Source of the DNA: Medicago truncatula
Lineage: Eukaryota > Streptophyta > Magnoliopsida > Fabales > Fabaceae
Direction of reading: 5' to 3'
NCBI RefSeq assembly: GCF_003473485.1
Contig: NC_053043.1
Coordinates: forward strand, 4,598,001-4,662,000
DNA length: 64,000 nt
Shown here: positions 34,067-45,491 of the stretch, piece after piece
How the letters are laid out: each line of letters begins with the position of its first letter
Numbering within the stretch: position 1 is the first letter of the stretch
The notes under the pieces: model-generated
Database searches by the model: none
What the model saw: only the letters and a program-made list of their open reading frames with translations
What the model was told of the DNA's origin: nothing
Position numbers and translations under genes: made by a program

Positions 34067-36954
34067 AAGAGATATTTGTATTTTTATTAGACTTTGAAGT
34101 TACATGGTGCTAACTTTAGTACTATTCTTTTGTTGATTATCTTTTAGCTTGATTCATGCATTAGTTTAAACTATTAGTACTCTCCTTGTCCTAAAATGAA
34201 TTTTAATTTATCAAAAAAAAAAAAAAGAATTTTAATTAGAAACTTTCACTTCAACTTAACTTTCTCTTCAGCCTAATTTTGAGCAAAGAAAGAAACAGTA
34301 TTCTATCACATAAGTTTGATTGATTGTAGGACTTATTAATGTTGAAAATGTTTTTGTCTTTTTTTCTCTTAGTGGTTTGTATCTTTCTTTCAAATTAGCA
34401 AAATATTCAAAGATGAAATGAGCTCCCGAACTGTTAGTTTTGGCTTGTATCCTGTTATTGCGTGTACACTTCATATAACCTCTGTTTCACTTTCAAGCAA
34501 TATAGAGGATGAATTCAAGTATTTATCTCCAACTTTTGTGTTTATCGGATTTGTATCATTTAGTTTAACCTTTCCTTTTTTATACTTTGATGCTAACAAT
34601 AACGTTTCTTGTATTTCCTAATATCTACAAAAACAAAATATTTGTAAGAATTGAACCCATGACCTTCACTCATACATATAGAGATCATTACAATTATTGG
34701 GCTGTTTTTTTAATAGAAGACTTCATGTATAAGTATAACATCCATAACTTAAGAATGAATTTTATAATATGTTTAGAAGGCAAATATGTTTTTCATCCTT
34801 ACACAATTTTTAAATGTTGTTTTCCTTCCTCATAAAAAATAAATCACACCTTTCAAAAAAATAAAAAGAATTCACACTTTTTTTTAGATAAACGAAATGA
34901 CATGACAGTTATTATAAATCCACTCACATAAGTGAAGGAGTCGAGGTTCTTACTCTGATTACAACATTTGACCTAATAATTTTGACATTTTCGTCAGTTG
35001 AGTTAGGACATGTGGACTCACACTTTTTTATTATTACAAATATATTTAAATTTTTGCTGGGATGTGTAGAAAACAAAAAAATCTATAAAAAACACCATGC
35101 TTTTTTGATAACTAGAAATACTAGCTATTTAACTTTTACTCAGAAAATATATTTACAAACTTATTAAAATAATGTAAAGTTTTGCGTAATATAAATTAGG
35201 AGTTAATCGGTGCCTCCGGAGCACTGGTTAAGGAACCTAAAAAAAGAAATTTTAAAATAAAAATAGCACTTTTCATGTTTTTGATGAGTTGACAACATAA
35301 ATTCTAATGTAATACTTACTACATTTGCTTTCTTAATCAATGCCCTGAGACACCGGTTAACATTGTCCTATAAATTAACCAAAGATCAAAATTTTACTCA
35401 ATACGTTTTGATAACTAGTGATACTAGCAATTTAACTTTTTTTTTTTAAATAACCAAACACCATGTTTATGTCTAGAAGGCATTTTTCATTCATTGCATA
35501 ATGGTTTTAAGTCGTAAGTGTGAGTGATTAAAAAGACATGTAACCACATTATGTTAGAAAATGTACTAGCTTCTTTTCTTCAAATCGAATATATCTGTCT
35601 TGAGAAGACCATTATACCTAGATATATACCTAGCTTTTTTAAGGGATGATACGGCTACATCACATTAAGTTAATTCGCTTAATCCAACCATTTTAATAAT
35701 CAATTGCATACGAGATATTCTCAATTCCACATATTCACTTGGCATTCTAAGTTATATCAAATGTTAAGAATGATAAATCAAAGATAAAGATCATATTTAC
35801 AAATAATTAATTGATTATTTGGTCATTCGTTTAATCTTTTAACTTAATTTTTTTATCAATTTAAACCTCAATACGTTTTTGTTTATGATGTATCGTTGTT
35901 GTCATTAAAACTCAGTTAAGTCAAAAGGATATCTTCTTCACATCATAATAGAAGTGTGATAAAACACATTATCAAAATACGAAAAATATTATTACCATTT
36001 TTTTATTATAATTTATTTTTATCTCATTCAAGCATTTGACAAATCCTCGATTACCATAAAATAGAAAGTGAAATATATTAATTTGAGAGTAATGTGTATA
36101 TTATTAATTAAATATTAAAAGTGAAAGTAAATAAATTAATGATTTTTGCGTCGTTAATGTTGTAGATTTAAAAACATGATTATTTTGGTGGCTTGAAAAT
36201 AGTTGTATTTGTAGGAATATATTCATTGTCATTTTATGTTATTAATATAAATATTGTGAATTTGTTCGTAGATTCATTTTTTTTGTTTTTGATGACTTTG
36301 AATTTGTATTGTATAGATATACTCTATCAATTTAAACTAATTAACATGACACTTATTTTGAAAATATTTTTTTTTCAACCAACTAGTGTTATTAGATCTT
36401 GCTAAAGGGACTGTACTGTTGTAGCAAATCAATATTTAAATCATGACTGAGAGGAGAGAGGTACATACTTTAATGGTCCGGCGACGCATCTTGTCATGGA
36501 GAGAACTTATAAAAAACAAAAAAAAAATATCATTCCAAATAAAAAATCATGTGTTGCAAAGAGAAGTTAGAGGGAAAGAGAACACTTTGTCAATGTTGAT
36601 ATGTAACTCAACCTTGTGCAACCGACATCTCATACGGATTACGACTATAAATCGTCCAACTTCTACTTTATCATAGAGTGTGTTAACTTGTGTAATATTC
36701 AATCCCCCGTGCATATAGTTTAGTTGATGGTGACTTGCATTGTTATAAAAAATTATTTATTCTGATTTTTTTCTTTAATTTTCTCTATGTTTTCTTAATT
36801 TGCAATGATAAATATATATAATATTTTTATGTTTATTAGTAATCCATCCCGTGTTTTTAAGCATATGTAAAAAATATATTTCTTATCATTTATATTTGTC
36901 CACAAAAAAAAAGTGTCTTTTTTATGTATCAATCACATATATGTGTTGAGTTTT
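34067..36954. other. Gene-free AT-rich stretch
   Basis: Only AT-rich DNA and one small MITE (35192-35366) are recognised. Several open frames under 90 codons occur but show no similarity, codon bias or splice context. Confidence 0.5.
35192..35366. mobile_element. Short MITE (GTGCCTCCGGAGCACTGGTTAA ends)
   Basis: Left end TTAATCGGTGCCTCCGGAGC and CACTGGTTAAGG. Right end, inverted, reads TTAACCGGTGTCTCAGGGCA then TTGATTAAG. The arms are about 35 bp with an AT-rich centre and no coding capacity. The same GGTGTCTC-type end occurs in a family of legume MITEs. Confidence 0.55.
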
Positions 36955-37917
36955 GTTAACGAGTGTCTCCGATCCGGACACTCTTTAAGAAGAATTTTGC
37001 TCTTCACCCAGCACAAAACACTCGCATCCTGCAGGGTGCGAGTTAACTAGCGCAAGTGTAAATACATATATTTTATTAATATGATTCAAACATTACATAT
37101 ATTTTACCCTCTTCGGTATATATCAATAGCTCTTGGGGAAAATAGTGATCCGTCTTGTAGGGGAAAACGACATCAAGATCCCTTGAGTTAAATTTAAATT
37201 TGGTTCCTTTTATACCCCCATGATGATTCTTTTTACCCACGGTAAAAAGATTTTGGGAGTAAAAGGAAGCAAACCTAATTTTACCTCAAGGGATGATGTC
37301 TTTTTCCCCAACCTAACGGATCACTACTTCCTCAAAAGCCACCGATATTTACCTAAAGGGGTGTAAAGACCCTAGAGACTATAGAAACCAAGAAGAAGAA
37401 GAAGAAGAAGAAGAAGAAGAAGAAGAAGAAGAAGAAGAAGAGAAAGAGGGGGAGAGAGTTGGAGGAGAAAATGTAAGGAAAAGAGGAAGTATGTGAGAGT
37501 TTTTCTAGGTGGTATAAGGTAGATAACACTTAATGAGGTTCAAAAACGTGTGGAAAAAAAAACGTGTAAAAAGCAATCAAAAGCATTGACCACCGTCCCA
37601 AAAACGTTTGTGCTTCAGTTTTTACCACCGGCCAACTTGCGCAAGTTAACTCGCGTAGAGGCTCAGTGGGGCGTGACTTAAGTCACGCAGAGCTTGTGAA
37701 GTGCGTGAGTTAAGTCACACAGCGTGACTTAACTCACACATGGTTATATTTGAAAAACATGCAGGGCGCGAGCGAAATGTGCTGGGTGAAAAGCAAAATT
37801 TCAATTAGAATTCGAAAAGATGAAATTATTTCATAAAAAGTTAAATATTACAATTTTCAATGCATTGATTACATAGATTTAAATACAATAAAGAGTATCG
37901 CAGAAACACTCGTTAAC
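36955..37917. mobile_element. Nested inverted-repeat elements
   Basis: Three palindromic layers are visible. Outermost: GTTAACGAGTGTCTCCGAT near 36957 is mirrored by ACACTCGTTAAC near 37905. Inside: TTTTGCTCTTCACCCAGCAC near 36998 and its inverted partner GTGCTGGGTGAAAAGCAAAA near 37778. Within that: AGTGATCCGTCTTG (about 37145) is mirrored by TAACGGATCACTA (about 37325) around a CCCACGGTAAAAAG centre near 37240. A (GAA)n tract and TTAACTCGCG/AAGTCACGC motifs fill the rest. No transposase is present. The simplest reading is successive insertion of non-autonomous elements into one another. Confidence 0.6.
37391..37442. repeat. (AAG)n microsatellite
   Basis: About seventeen uninterrupted AAG units lie within the nested element, followed by GAGAAAGAGGGGGAGAGAG. 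Likely length-polymorphic. Confidence 0.95.
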
Positions 37918-39050
37918 CTTTTCATATGTATTCTTTTGTGAGAACAATGTTAATAACGAGAAAACCTCATATAAAGAGAAGTTATGTTAGAAGCTCTTCC
38001 ATCCTTTACCACCTACCTTCTTAACTCATCCCACTAGTGATGAATCCAGAAATTTTAATAAGAGGGGCCAATATCTATTTATGATAAATATTTATATAAA
38101 AATATGTAAATGCAAGTGGCAAAAGTATGACCTCGTTATCATTAAAAAATTGAAGATTTAAAAAGTTATATAATTGTATATTCAAAATTTAAATACACCT
38201 TAAAATCGAAGAATTATAATTGTTTTATACGTGTTCTCATATTTTGAAAATGTTTAAGATTTTTTTCTTTTCATTTACAACATTATTAAATATATCATTT
38301 TAGATGTATGTTACCGAAAAATAACTCAATTTTTTACGTATGTTACCAAACAGTCCCATTTACTAAACAAGTTGGCCTTAGTTTTTTTTTTCTTTTCTAT
38401 CCTTTAACATACAAACTTATTACTTTCAAAATACGATATACCTACGAAAGATATCAATAATTTCATTTTTTAAATTCTTAATAACTGCCTTTAACAACAC
38501 CCAAATTATATAATTTGTTTTCGTATAAAATGTGAAGAGAAGCTTATTTTAAAGTTGATAAAGGAAAAGTTCATTAAAGTCGTCATTTTTATAACCTATG
38601 ATTTAAATTTAGGCTTGAGTTATGTTCTATAAAGCACGGATACAATACATATTAGATATGATGATATTTTTTTTTGAAGGAAGGAATGTCAAACGTTGAA
38701 AAATATAGAATATGATATATTTAAGATTGGTATATAAAAATTAAAATAAATTTTGTTTGAGGGTATAAATTAAACATCATTATTAGTTAAAGAAAAACAA
38801 ATCTATCCTGTTAAGAATCGTTAATTGTGTTTTGCTGATTGTGGTGGTATCACGGAGGAGCTCAGAAAACAAAACAAAACAAAACCCAAACAAAATATTA
38901 TTATTTATTTCTGGAAAGTTTGAATCTTGTTCTTAAATCTAAAACTCCATCCAGTTCGTGTAGATCTCTCTCGGTAATAGCACGTGATTCGTGTATATCT
39001 GAATTTTCCCCTGAACTGAATTTTAGGGGGAAAATTGGGGGTTTTGGAAA
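37918..39050. other. Intergenic upstream of GAUT10
   Basis: AT-rich DNA without a recognised gene. From about 38830 the base composition changes (GGAGGAGCTCAGAAAACAAAACAAAAC, then CCAGTTCGTGTAGATCTCTCTCG) and is probably the GAUT10 5' leader. Confidence 0.45.
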
Positions 39051-41677
39051 ATGAGGCGTAGAGCAACAGATTTTCGAAGGCCAGTACGGAGAAAGGTTCC
39101 TGATGCATTGTGGTGGGCATTATGCTGTGCAGTTATTCTTCTATTTATCTATATTCTTACAAGAGGGACTCAAATTGAGTCTAGACCACCTTTGTCCAAG
39201 GTATTTTATTGCTTTTTCCAGATCTCTCTTCTCTTCTTGTTTGCTCTGCTGAAAAATTTGTATGAAAACCCATCTAATTTCTATTTACTAGACTAAACAG
39301 CTAGATTATATTCTCACTTCAACTCAATAAGTTAGGATAAGATGTTTCTATTTACAATCTCAATAATTTATATGGATGTGAAAAATTGAAACATAAGTTC
39401 TTTAGAGCTTAGCTTATAGTATGCTGAGATGATGTTGGAAATTCATTTTGTTTCCGGAATTATGTACCATGTGCTAGTTGACTATATATGCCTTTTCATT
39501 TTTCATTTATCGGGTTGTGCTCATATGTTACTTGTTAATTTCTTATATTTCTTGTTTTCGGCTCAACTGGATTTGTGTGAGATGTGAGTTGAATGGAATT
39601 CTACATCAGATTTGTGACATCACACGACAATTTAAAACTCGGTATCCATGTTTTGAAAACTCAGTATTTGATCCAAGAACTGACTAATCCGAGGGTACCA
39701 ATCCCTATTGCGGGGGACCCATTTAAAGCCAGAGCAAAGTTTTGTATGGACTTGCCCGCCGAAATTGGCACCAGGGGAAATCGAACCTGAAACCTTGAGA
39801 GGAGCATACTCCAAGATTCCAAGCCAACCACTAGGCCAACCCCACAATTTGCAAGTTTTTAATACATCACATTGTTATATTTTCTTTAAAGTTACTACAA
39901 TTATATGAAGAGCTTATTGGTAAATGTTTTGCAATAGGCAGAATAGTGATACTTCCATGTGTTCTCTTGTTGCAAGTTATGTCAGGCGCATTTCATTTCC
40001 GTACTATAGAGAAAAACTATTTTCCACTAAATATCATTTTTCTTCATAATTTCATTTATAGTATTGGAACTCTAACAGAATAATGCGTAGATCATAATAG
40101 TACTTAATCTTGCTTAAGTAATTGGAACATAGCTTGCATGGCATGCTTAAATTCTTATTTCAAAGCTGGAATATTATATTAGGGGTCCTTGTTTAGCCAA
40201 TAACTTCTTGTAACATGTTGTGCAGAGAACTTACAAAAATGATAGGATTATGGAAGGCCTTAATATTACCGAAGAGATGTTAAGTTCCGACTCGGTGACC
40301 AGACAACTTAATGATCAGATATCCCTAGCTAAAGCTTTTGTTGTAATTGCAAAAGAAAGCAACAATCTCCAATTTGCTTGGGAACTAAGTGCTCAGATCC
40401 GCAATTCACAGATTCTTCTCTCAAATGCTGCCACTAGGCGTTCTCCTTTAACAACCAGAGAATCAGACAGTGCTATCCGAGATATGGCTTTATTGTTATA
40501 CCAGGCTCAGCAGCTCCATTATGACAGTGCAACTATGATCATGAGATTCAAAGCAAAAATCCAAGCCCTTGAAGAACAGATGAATTCTGTAAGTGAAAAG
40601 AGTTCAAAATATGGACAAATAGCGGCTGAAGAAGTACCAAAAAGCTTATACTGTCTGGGTGTCCGGTTGACAACTGAATGGTTCAAAAACCTCAATTTGC
40701 AAAAGAAATTGAAGGACAAAAGGCAAGTGGAGATGAAGATTAAGGATAAAAATCTTTACCACTTTTGTGTGTTCTCTGATAACATCATTGCAACTTCAGT
40801 CGTGATTAATTCAACTGCAAAAACTTCTAAAAATCCCAATATGATTGTTTTTCACCTTGTCACTGATGAAATAAATTATGCTTCGATGAAGGCGTGGTTT
40901 GCCATGAATGACTTTCGTGGGGTGACTGTGGAAGTTCAGAAGTATGAAGACTTCTCATGGTTAAATGCTTCATATGTTCCTGTGCTTAAGCAACTTCAAG
41001 ACTCAGAAATACAAAGCTACTACTTTTCCGGAAACAGTGATGGTGGAAAGACACCTATCAAGTTTCGTAACCCTAAATATCTGTCCATGCTTAACCACTT
41101 GAGGTTCTATATCCCTGAAGTTTTTCCTGCCCTGAAGAAGATTGTGTTCCTGGACGATGACGTCGTGGTTCAGAAGGATCTCTCTGATCTTTTTTCAATT
41201 GATTTGAATGGGAATGTTAATGGAGCTGTTGAGACATGCATGGAGACATTTCATAGATACCATAAATACTTGAACTATTCTCATCCTCTTATAAGAGCTC
41301 ATTTTGATCCCGATGCATGCGGATGGGCATTTGGGATGAATGTATTTGATTTGGTTGAATGGAGGAAAAAGAATGTAACTGGCATCTACCACTATTGGCA
41401 GGAAAAGAATGTAGATCGGACATTGTGGAAACTCGGCACTTTGCCACCTGGATTGTTAACATTTTATGGACTAACAGAACCCTTGGATCCGTCATGGCAT
41501 GTACTGGGTTTTGGCTACACAAACGTTGATCCTCAGTTGATAGAAAGAGGGGCTGTACTGCACTTCAATGGGAACTCCAAACCTTGGTTGAAGATTGGGA
41601 TTGAAAAATACAAGCCCCTATGGGAAAAACATATTGATTACTCTCATACCTTTTTGCAGCAATGCAACTTTCATTGA
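39051..41677 (+). CDS. GAUT10: Galacturonosyltransferase GAUT10-like (GT8 family)
   Basis: Two exons, 39051-39200 and 40226-41677, give 533 residues, close to Arabidopsis GAUT10. The short first exon encodes a basic cytosolic tail (MRRRATDFRRPVRRKVPD) and one membrane anchor (ALWWALCCAVILLFIYIL), a type II Golgi topology. A stem and coiled region follow (RQLNDQISLAKAFVVIAKES, IRDMALLLYQAQQLHYDS). The GT8 domain then has NLYHFCVFSDNIIATSVV, FHLVTDEINY, FRNPKYLSMLNHLRFYIPEV, the metal- and sugar-nucleotide-binding FLDDDVVVQKDL (Asp near 360-362), CGWAFGMNVFDL, TLWKLGTLPPGLLTFYGLTE and VLHFNGNSKPWLKIGI. GAUT proteins transfer galacturonic acid from UDP-GalA in pectin synthesis. RTYKNDRIMEGLNITEEML after the splice points to GAUT10 over GAUT11. 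The intron holds a SINE. Confidence 0.94.
39634..39843 (-). mobile_element. tRNA-derived SINE in the GAUT10 intron
   Basis: On the minus strand the head reads GGGGTTGGCCTAGTGGTTGG (A box) and then CAGGTTCGATTTCCCCTGG (B box) about 35 bases on. The body ends in CCGAGTTTT. A 7-bp duplication ACAATTT (39627-39633 and 39844-39850) flanks the 210-bp element. Box spacing and flanks fit a full-length SINE. Confidence 0.75.
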
Positions 41678-42620
41678 TTTTGAATTGAGCTTTAATTGGA
41701 ACTTCAAAGTTCAAACCTTGGTGGAAGATTTGGATTCACAAGCACTAGTCACAAATGGTGTATATTGGAATAATACATCATTGACCATTCCATCCAATCC
41801 TCTATTGCAACAGTGAAACAGTTATTGACTTGTGGAGCTGAGAGGTTTATTGATCCTTAGATGCAAAATCCAATTGAGGTATTCATTCTGTAGTAAAAAA
41901 TGGTTTTACAATTTTAAAAGGTTAAGCATGTTTGGTGGCTATAACATGGCGTATTCATTGATTCCGGATCTTCAGTTGTAGCATATGGATGTCCATTTCT
42001 GTTAGACAATATCAGCTCATAGTTTCTTCTTTGTGATTTTAGTCAGAGTTGAGATCTGCTGTAAACTTATTATTGTCCCTTATTACCACTATTCTTCATT
42101 GCAAGACCAGATACATTGTTAATTAACTACTACAGCCTTCTTGCTACTGTTACTGACTTTCTTGATCCAAAAAGAAACTATGATTAGAGTTTTATGGATC
42201 TTTTTATCGAAACTATCTTGCCTATGTATTCTCTAATCATGATATTCAATATCCTTTTGTTGTTGGTGTGGATTATTTTATTTGATTGTCTCTCATGTGC
42301 TAGGGGTCATGAACTCATGATAGAAATGAAAGAAACTTTTTATTCATTCACATTTACTCATACATTTTCGTTCACTTGATTTTTTATTTTTTTATTTTTA
42401 ATAATAAGGTCTAATCATCATAGCATAGGGTCTCCAACGCCTACAAACACACAAATGGGAAGAGGGAAGGGGTGTTGTGGTTCAACCAGCAATGACACAC
42501 TACTCATGTCTTTGTTTTTTTTAATGGCAAGTGTTATTAGCTAATTTGTTATATTAATATTTATTCATTCGTCCGGTTTAAACCCATGATCTCCAACTTA
42601 TTTTCCTTTAGTTTGTTAAA

Positions 42621-42915
42621 TTACTTTTTTTAATTGACTCAGTAATTCTTATTACCTGAAGTCCTGAACTAATGTTACCGTTACTTATGAAGAACTATCC
42701 ATTGTATGTAGTGATTCAAATAGTTGAGATTGCTTGACAGAGCCTATGTATTAGCATATTATAAGGTTAGATTAGATGACACTTTTTCGCATGAACTTTG
42801 TATTACTTAATTAGATTGGATGTCAGACTCATAAAAAGATTGACAGTCTAGATAATATCTTAAAAAGATCAGACCATAATTACCAAAAATCTATTAAAGG
42901 TAACATATCATATTT
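42621..42915 (+). repeat. Direct repeat, copy 1 (downstream of GAUT10)
   Basis: About 290 bp beginning TTACTTTTTTTAATTGACTC and ending near AGGTAACATATCAT. It matches 48918-49555 downstream of PDC, same orientation, at high identity (for example GAAGAACTATCCATTGTATG in both). This copy lacks the MITE found in the other and so shows the empty site (ACCATAATTACCAAAAATCT). Non-coding. Confidence 0.85.
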
Positions 42916-43333
42916 GAGCTCTTTTTTTTTTTGACAAACAATCGTATTTTTACTTGAGTCTTACCTTACAAAAGATAAACAAATACATAAAAATATGAAA
43001 AAATAAAAAATAACTAGACATACCCATGCCCATGCTTTGTGCGGTGGAAAATGAAATTGAAATAATTTGTGCAGAGTATAAAAAATAGATTTGGGACACT
43101 TGTTAGCTTTTTCCTAAAAAATATGTTGATTTTGGGATAAAATCAAGTGTTAAAATATATTTGCTTTTAGACAAAAGCAAATTGAAGAAATCAAAATTAC
43201 CCATTTCAGATGTTATTTCACATTTATATCTACTATTATGAAGAGTCAAATCCATGAGGGATAGAGTGAAAGAAAAATGAGAGAGGAGCTGAGAATTTGT
43301 GAGTCAGTTTAGAAGGATGGTGACTTTGAAGTA

Positions 43334-43967
43334 AGGGTGGCAAAAATACCCAAGCCCATGAGTACCTGTGGGTAAAATCTGCCACGGGTACGGGGCGGGT
43401 AGCTAAACAGATATTTCACTATCCATTATTATATGGATACGGACACGAATTTGATTGTATCCATATCCACGGGTACCCATACCAGATAATAAATTAAGTA
43501 AATTACTAAAATATCGTTATATAACTTATCTTACTGTTAACTTATTGAAGAAAATTTTACCGCCCACCTAAGATTCCTCATTAGTAACCTATTTTTATTT
43601 TAAATTTTTCTTAATTCATCTTATTAAGTTCACCGTTTTCATTTCGTTCAAATCATAAAACATATTCTATGGATTAGGTAAGAATCATGAATTATCTATG
43701 GATTATGTAAGAATCACGAATTTTCTATGGATTATGTATGAATGTTTAAAAGTTGAAGTCTTTTGATAATTAAAAAAAAGTTATTATTTGTACTAAAAAA
43801 TAAATAAATTCAAAAATCCATTGATACCATGAATACCTCAATACCCACGGATACCCACATAGTGGGTACCTACGAGGGTACGAGGCGGATACGTGTATCA
43901 TATTTATCCAATGGGGCGGAGACGGGTATCATACTATCCGTATCTATGGGTACCCATTAACATCTCT
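43334..43967. mobile_element. Element with degenerate GGGTACCC-rich ends
   Basis: The left end AGGGTGGCAAAAATACCCAA is followed by CACGGGTACGGGGCGGG. The right end has ATACCCACGGATACCCACAT, GGGTACCTACGAGGGTACG and ATGGGTACCCATTAACATC. The inside is AT-rich and non-coding, with two near-identical TTCTATGGATTATGTA blocks near 43690-43740. It resembles the 12.77-13.37 kb element. Borders are approximate. Confidence 0.45.
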
Positions 43968-45491
43968 AGTTTGCGGCTTTGAGTGAGATAAAATTAATTA
44001 AACAATGAATGGATGAATTTGCATTAGTTAGAGGAAGACTTTTCATGTATTTTTCATGCCTTGTTGCCATATATCAATAGTTGAACGTGATTATGAATCA
44101 AATTTTGGATTTAGTCAATCATATCAAATGTTTGAAACTGCATCTAAAAGCAAATATATTGATACCATTGATGCATATCTATAGTTAGAGTGCCAACGGA
44201 TGTTTGGCATGACACGTCAAACGCATAAAATAAAATCAGTTTGAAGAAATCATATCTATTGTGGTAAATCAATTTGTGCAACACACAAATATATGTTATA
44301 CACCATGGAAAAATTATAGTATTGGCTAATAAAATGGAAACATATTTAGACCAAAAAAAAAAAAAAATGGAAACATAAAGGTTCACAAACACTCTAAAAA
44401 AATTGTAAACCCTAGAATCTAGAGAAGAAGACTTTTGTCTTTTTTTTTTAAAAAGGCTTTTTGTGACATATTCCAACTGAGTTTGGTTTTCCTTCATTTT
44501 TTTTTTTCATTTAGTGTTTATTTATGAGAGAGATATACATATATGATAGCTTTGTGATTAAGTAAAGCTCACGAAATGATCGAATATGTTTATCTCTCTT
44601 AAAATAAATGGAAAAAATCAAAATTCATTTCACATATTCAATGTAAAAGAGCTATTAAAGTAAGAGTTTTGTTAACTAGTACCCTAAGCATTAATTAAAG
44701 AATCTATAAATAAAAAATTTGTGTTAAAATTATAAGTTGTTACTTTTAACCAACTAATAATTACACCAATTTTTTATAAAAGTTTATTTGTTATCATTCT
44801 TCTTCTTAAAATAAAGTAAAAGTACCAAAATAAAGTACTCTTAAAGCTAGGGGATCCACTTAAACCCCAAATTAAATTAAGAACAAAAAAGTAATTAAGC
44901 TTTTGTTTAAAAAAAGCAACAAACTAAGGTGGTGGCTGCTAGCAAGTAGTAACCGGTTGTGGCTAGATTAAGAAAAAACCTCTGTTCTCTCAAAAGAAAA
45001 GTTGAAAACTCAAATAATTTATTCATATTTTTGACAATTTTCCTATCAAATTGTCAAAAACTGGTCCATCCAAAAACGTAAACAAAGAATGACAGAAAGA
45101 AAAAAAGGAAGAAAAGTCGAAATCCTCCATCATATACTAATCAAAAACCAGCAAACAAAAGCAAAACCACCACTACCCCCAAATAGCCAATCCAATGAAA
45201 CCGAATAGAATAATATCTTTAGTTCACAGAACCTTCGACATTATTCATGCCACTATATTAATTTTCTTTAGCATAAAAACAAAAGTGCATTTTAGTGCAT
45301 AGTTTTTTTCTTATGCTCCAAGGCATAGCACATGGTTTCCATTTTCCAAAACCAATCAAACTTAACCATATTAAAACCCTTTCCTAAACCTCTTCACTTC
45401 ACATTCACAAAATCACAATCACTATTATTCACTCAAACAAAGTTAACAAACAAATTAATCAAACACATAATCATACAAACTATCAAACTCA

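Larger units (their letters stand above)
41678..45491. other. Intergenic between GAUT10 and PDC
   Basis: GAUT10 3' UTR probably extends a few hundred bases past 41677. A segment at 42621-42915 is repeated downstream of PDC. A GGGTACCC-rich element lies at 43334-43967. From about 44900 the DNA is A-rich and becomes the PDC promoter and leader. No additional gene is recognised. Confidence 0.5.

Noticed and set aside
41595-41816. Open frame overlapping the end of GAUT10
   Set aside because: It is in another frame of the last exon and the 3' UTR, with no independent support.
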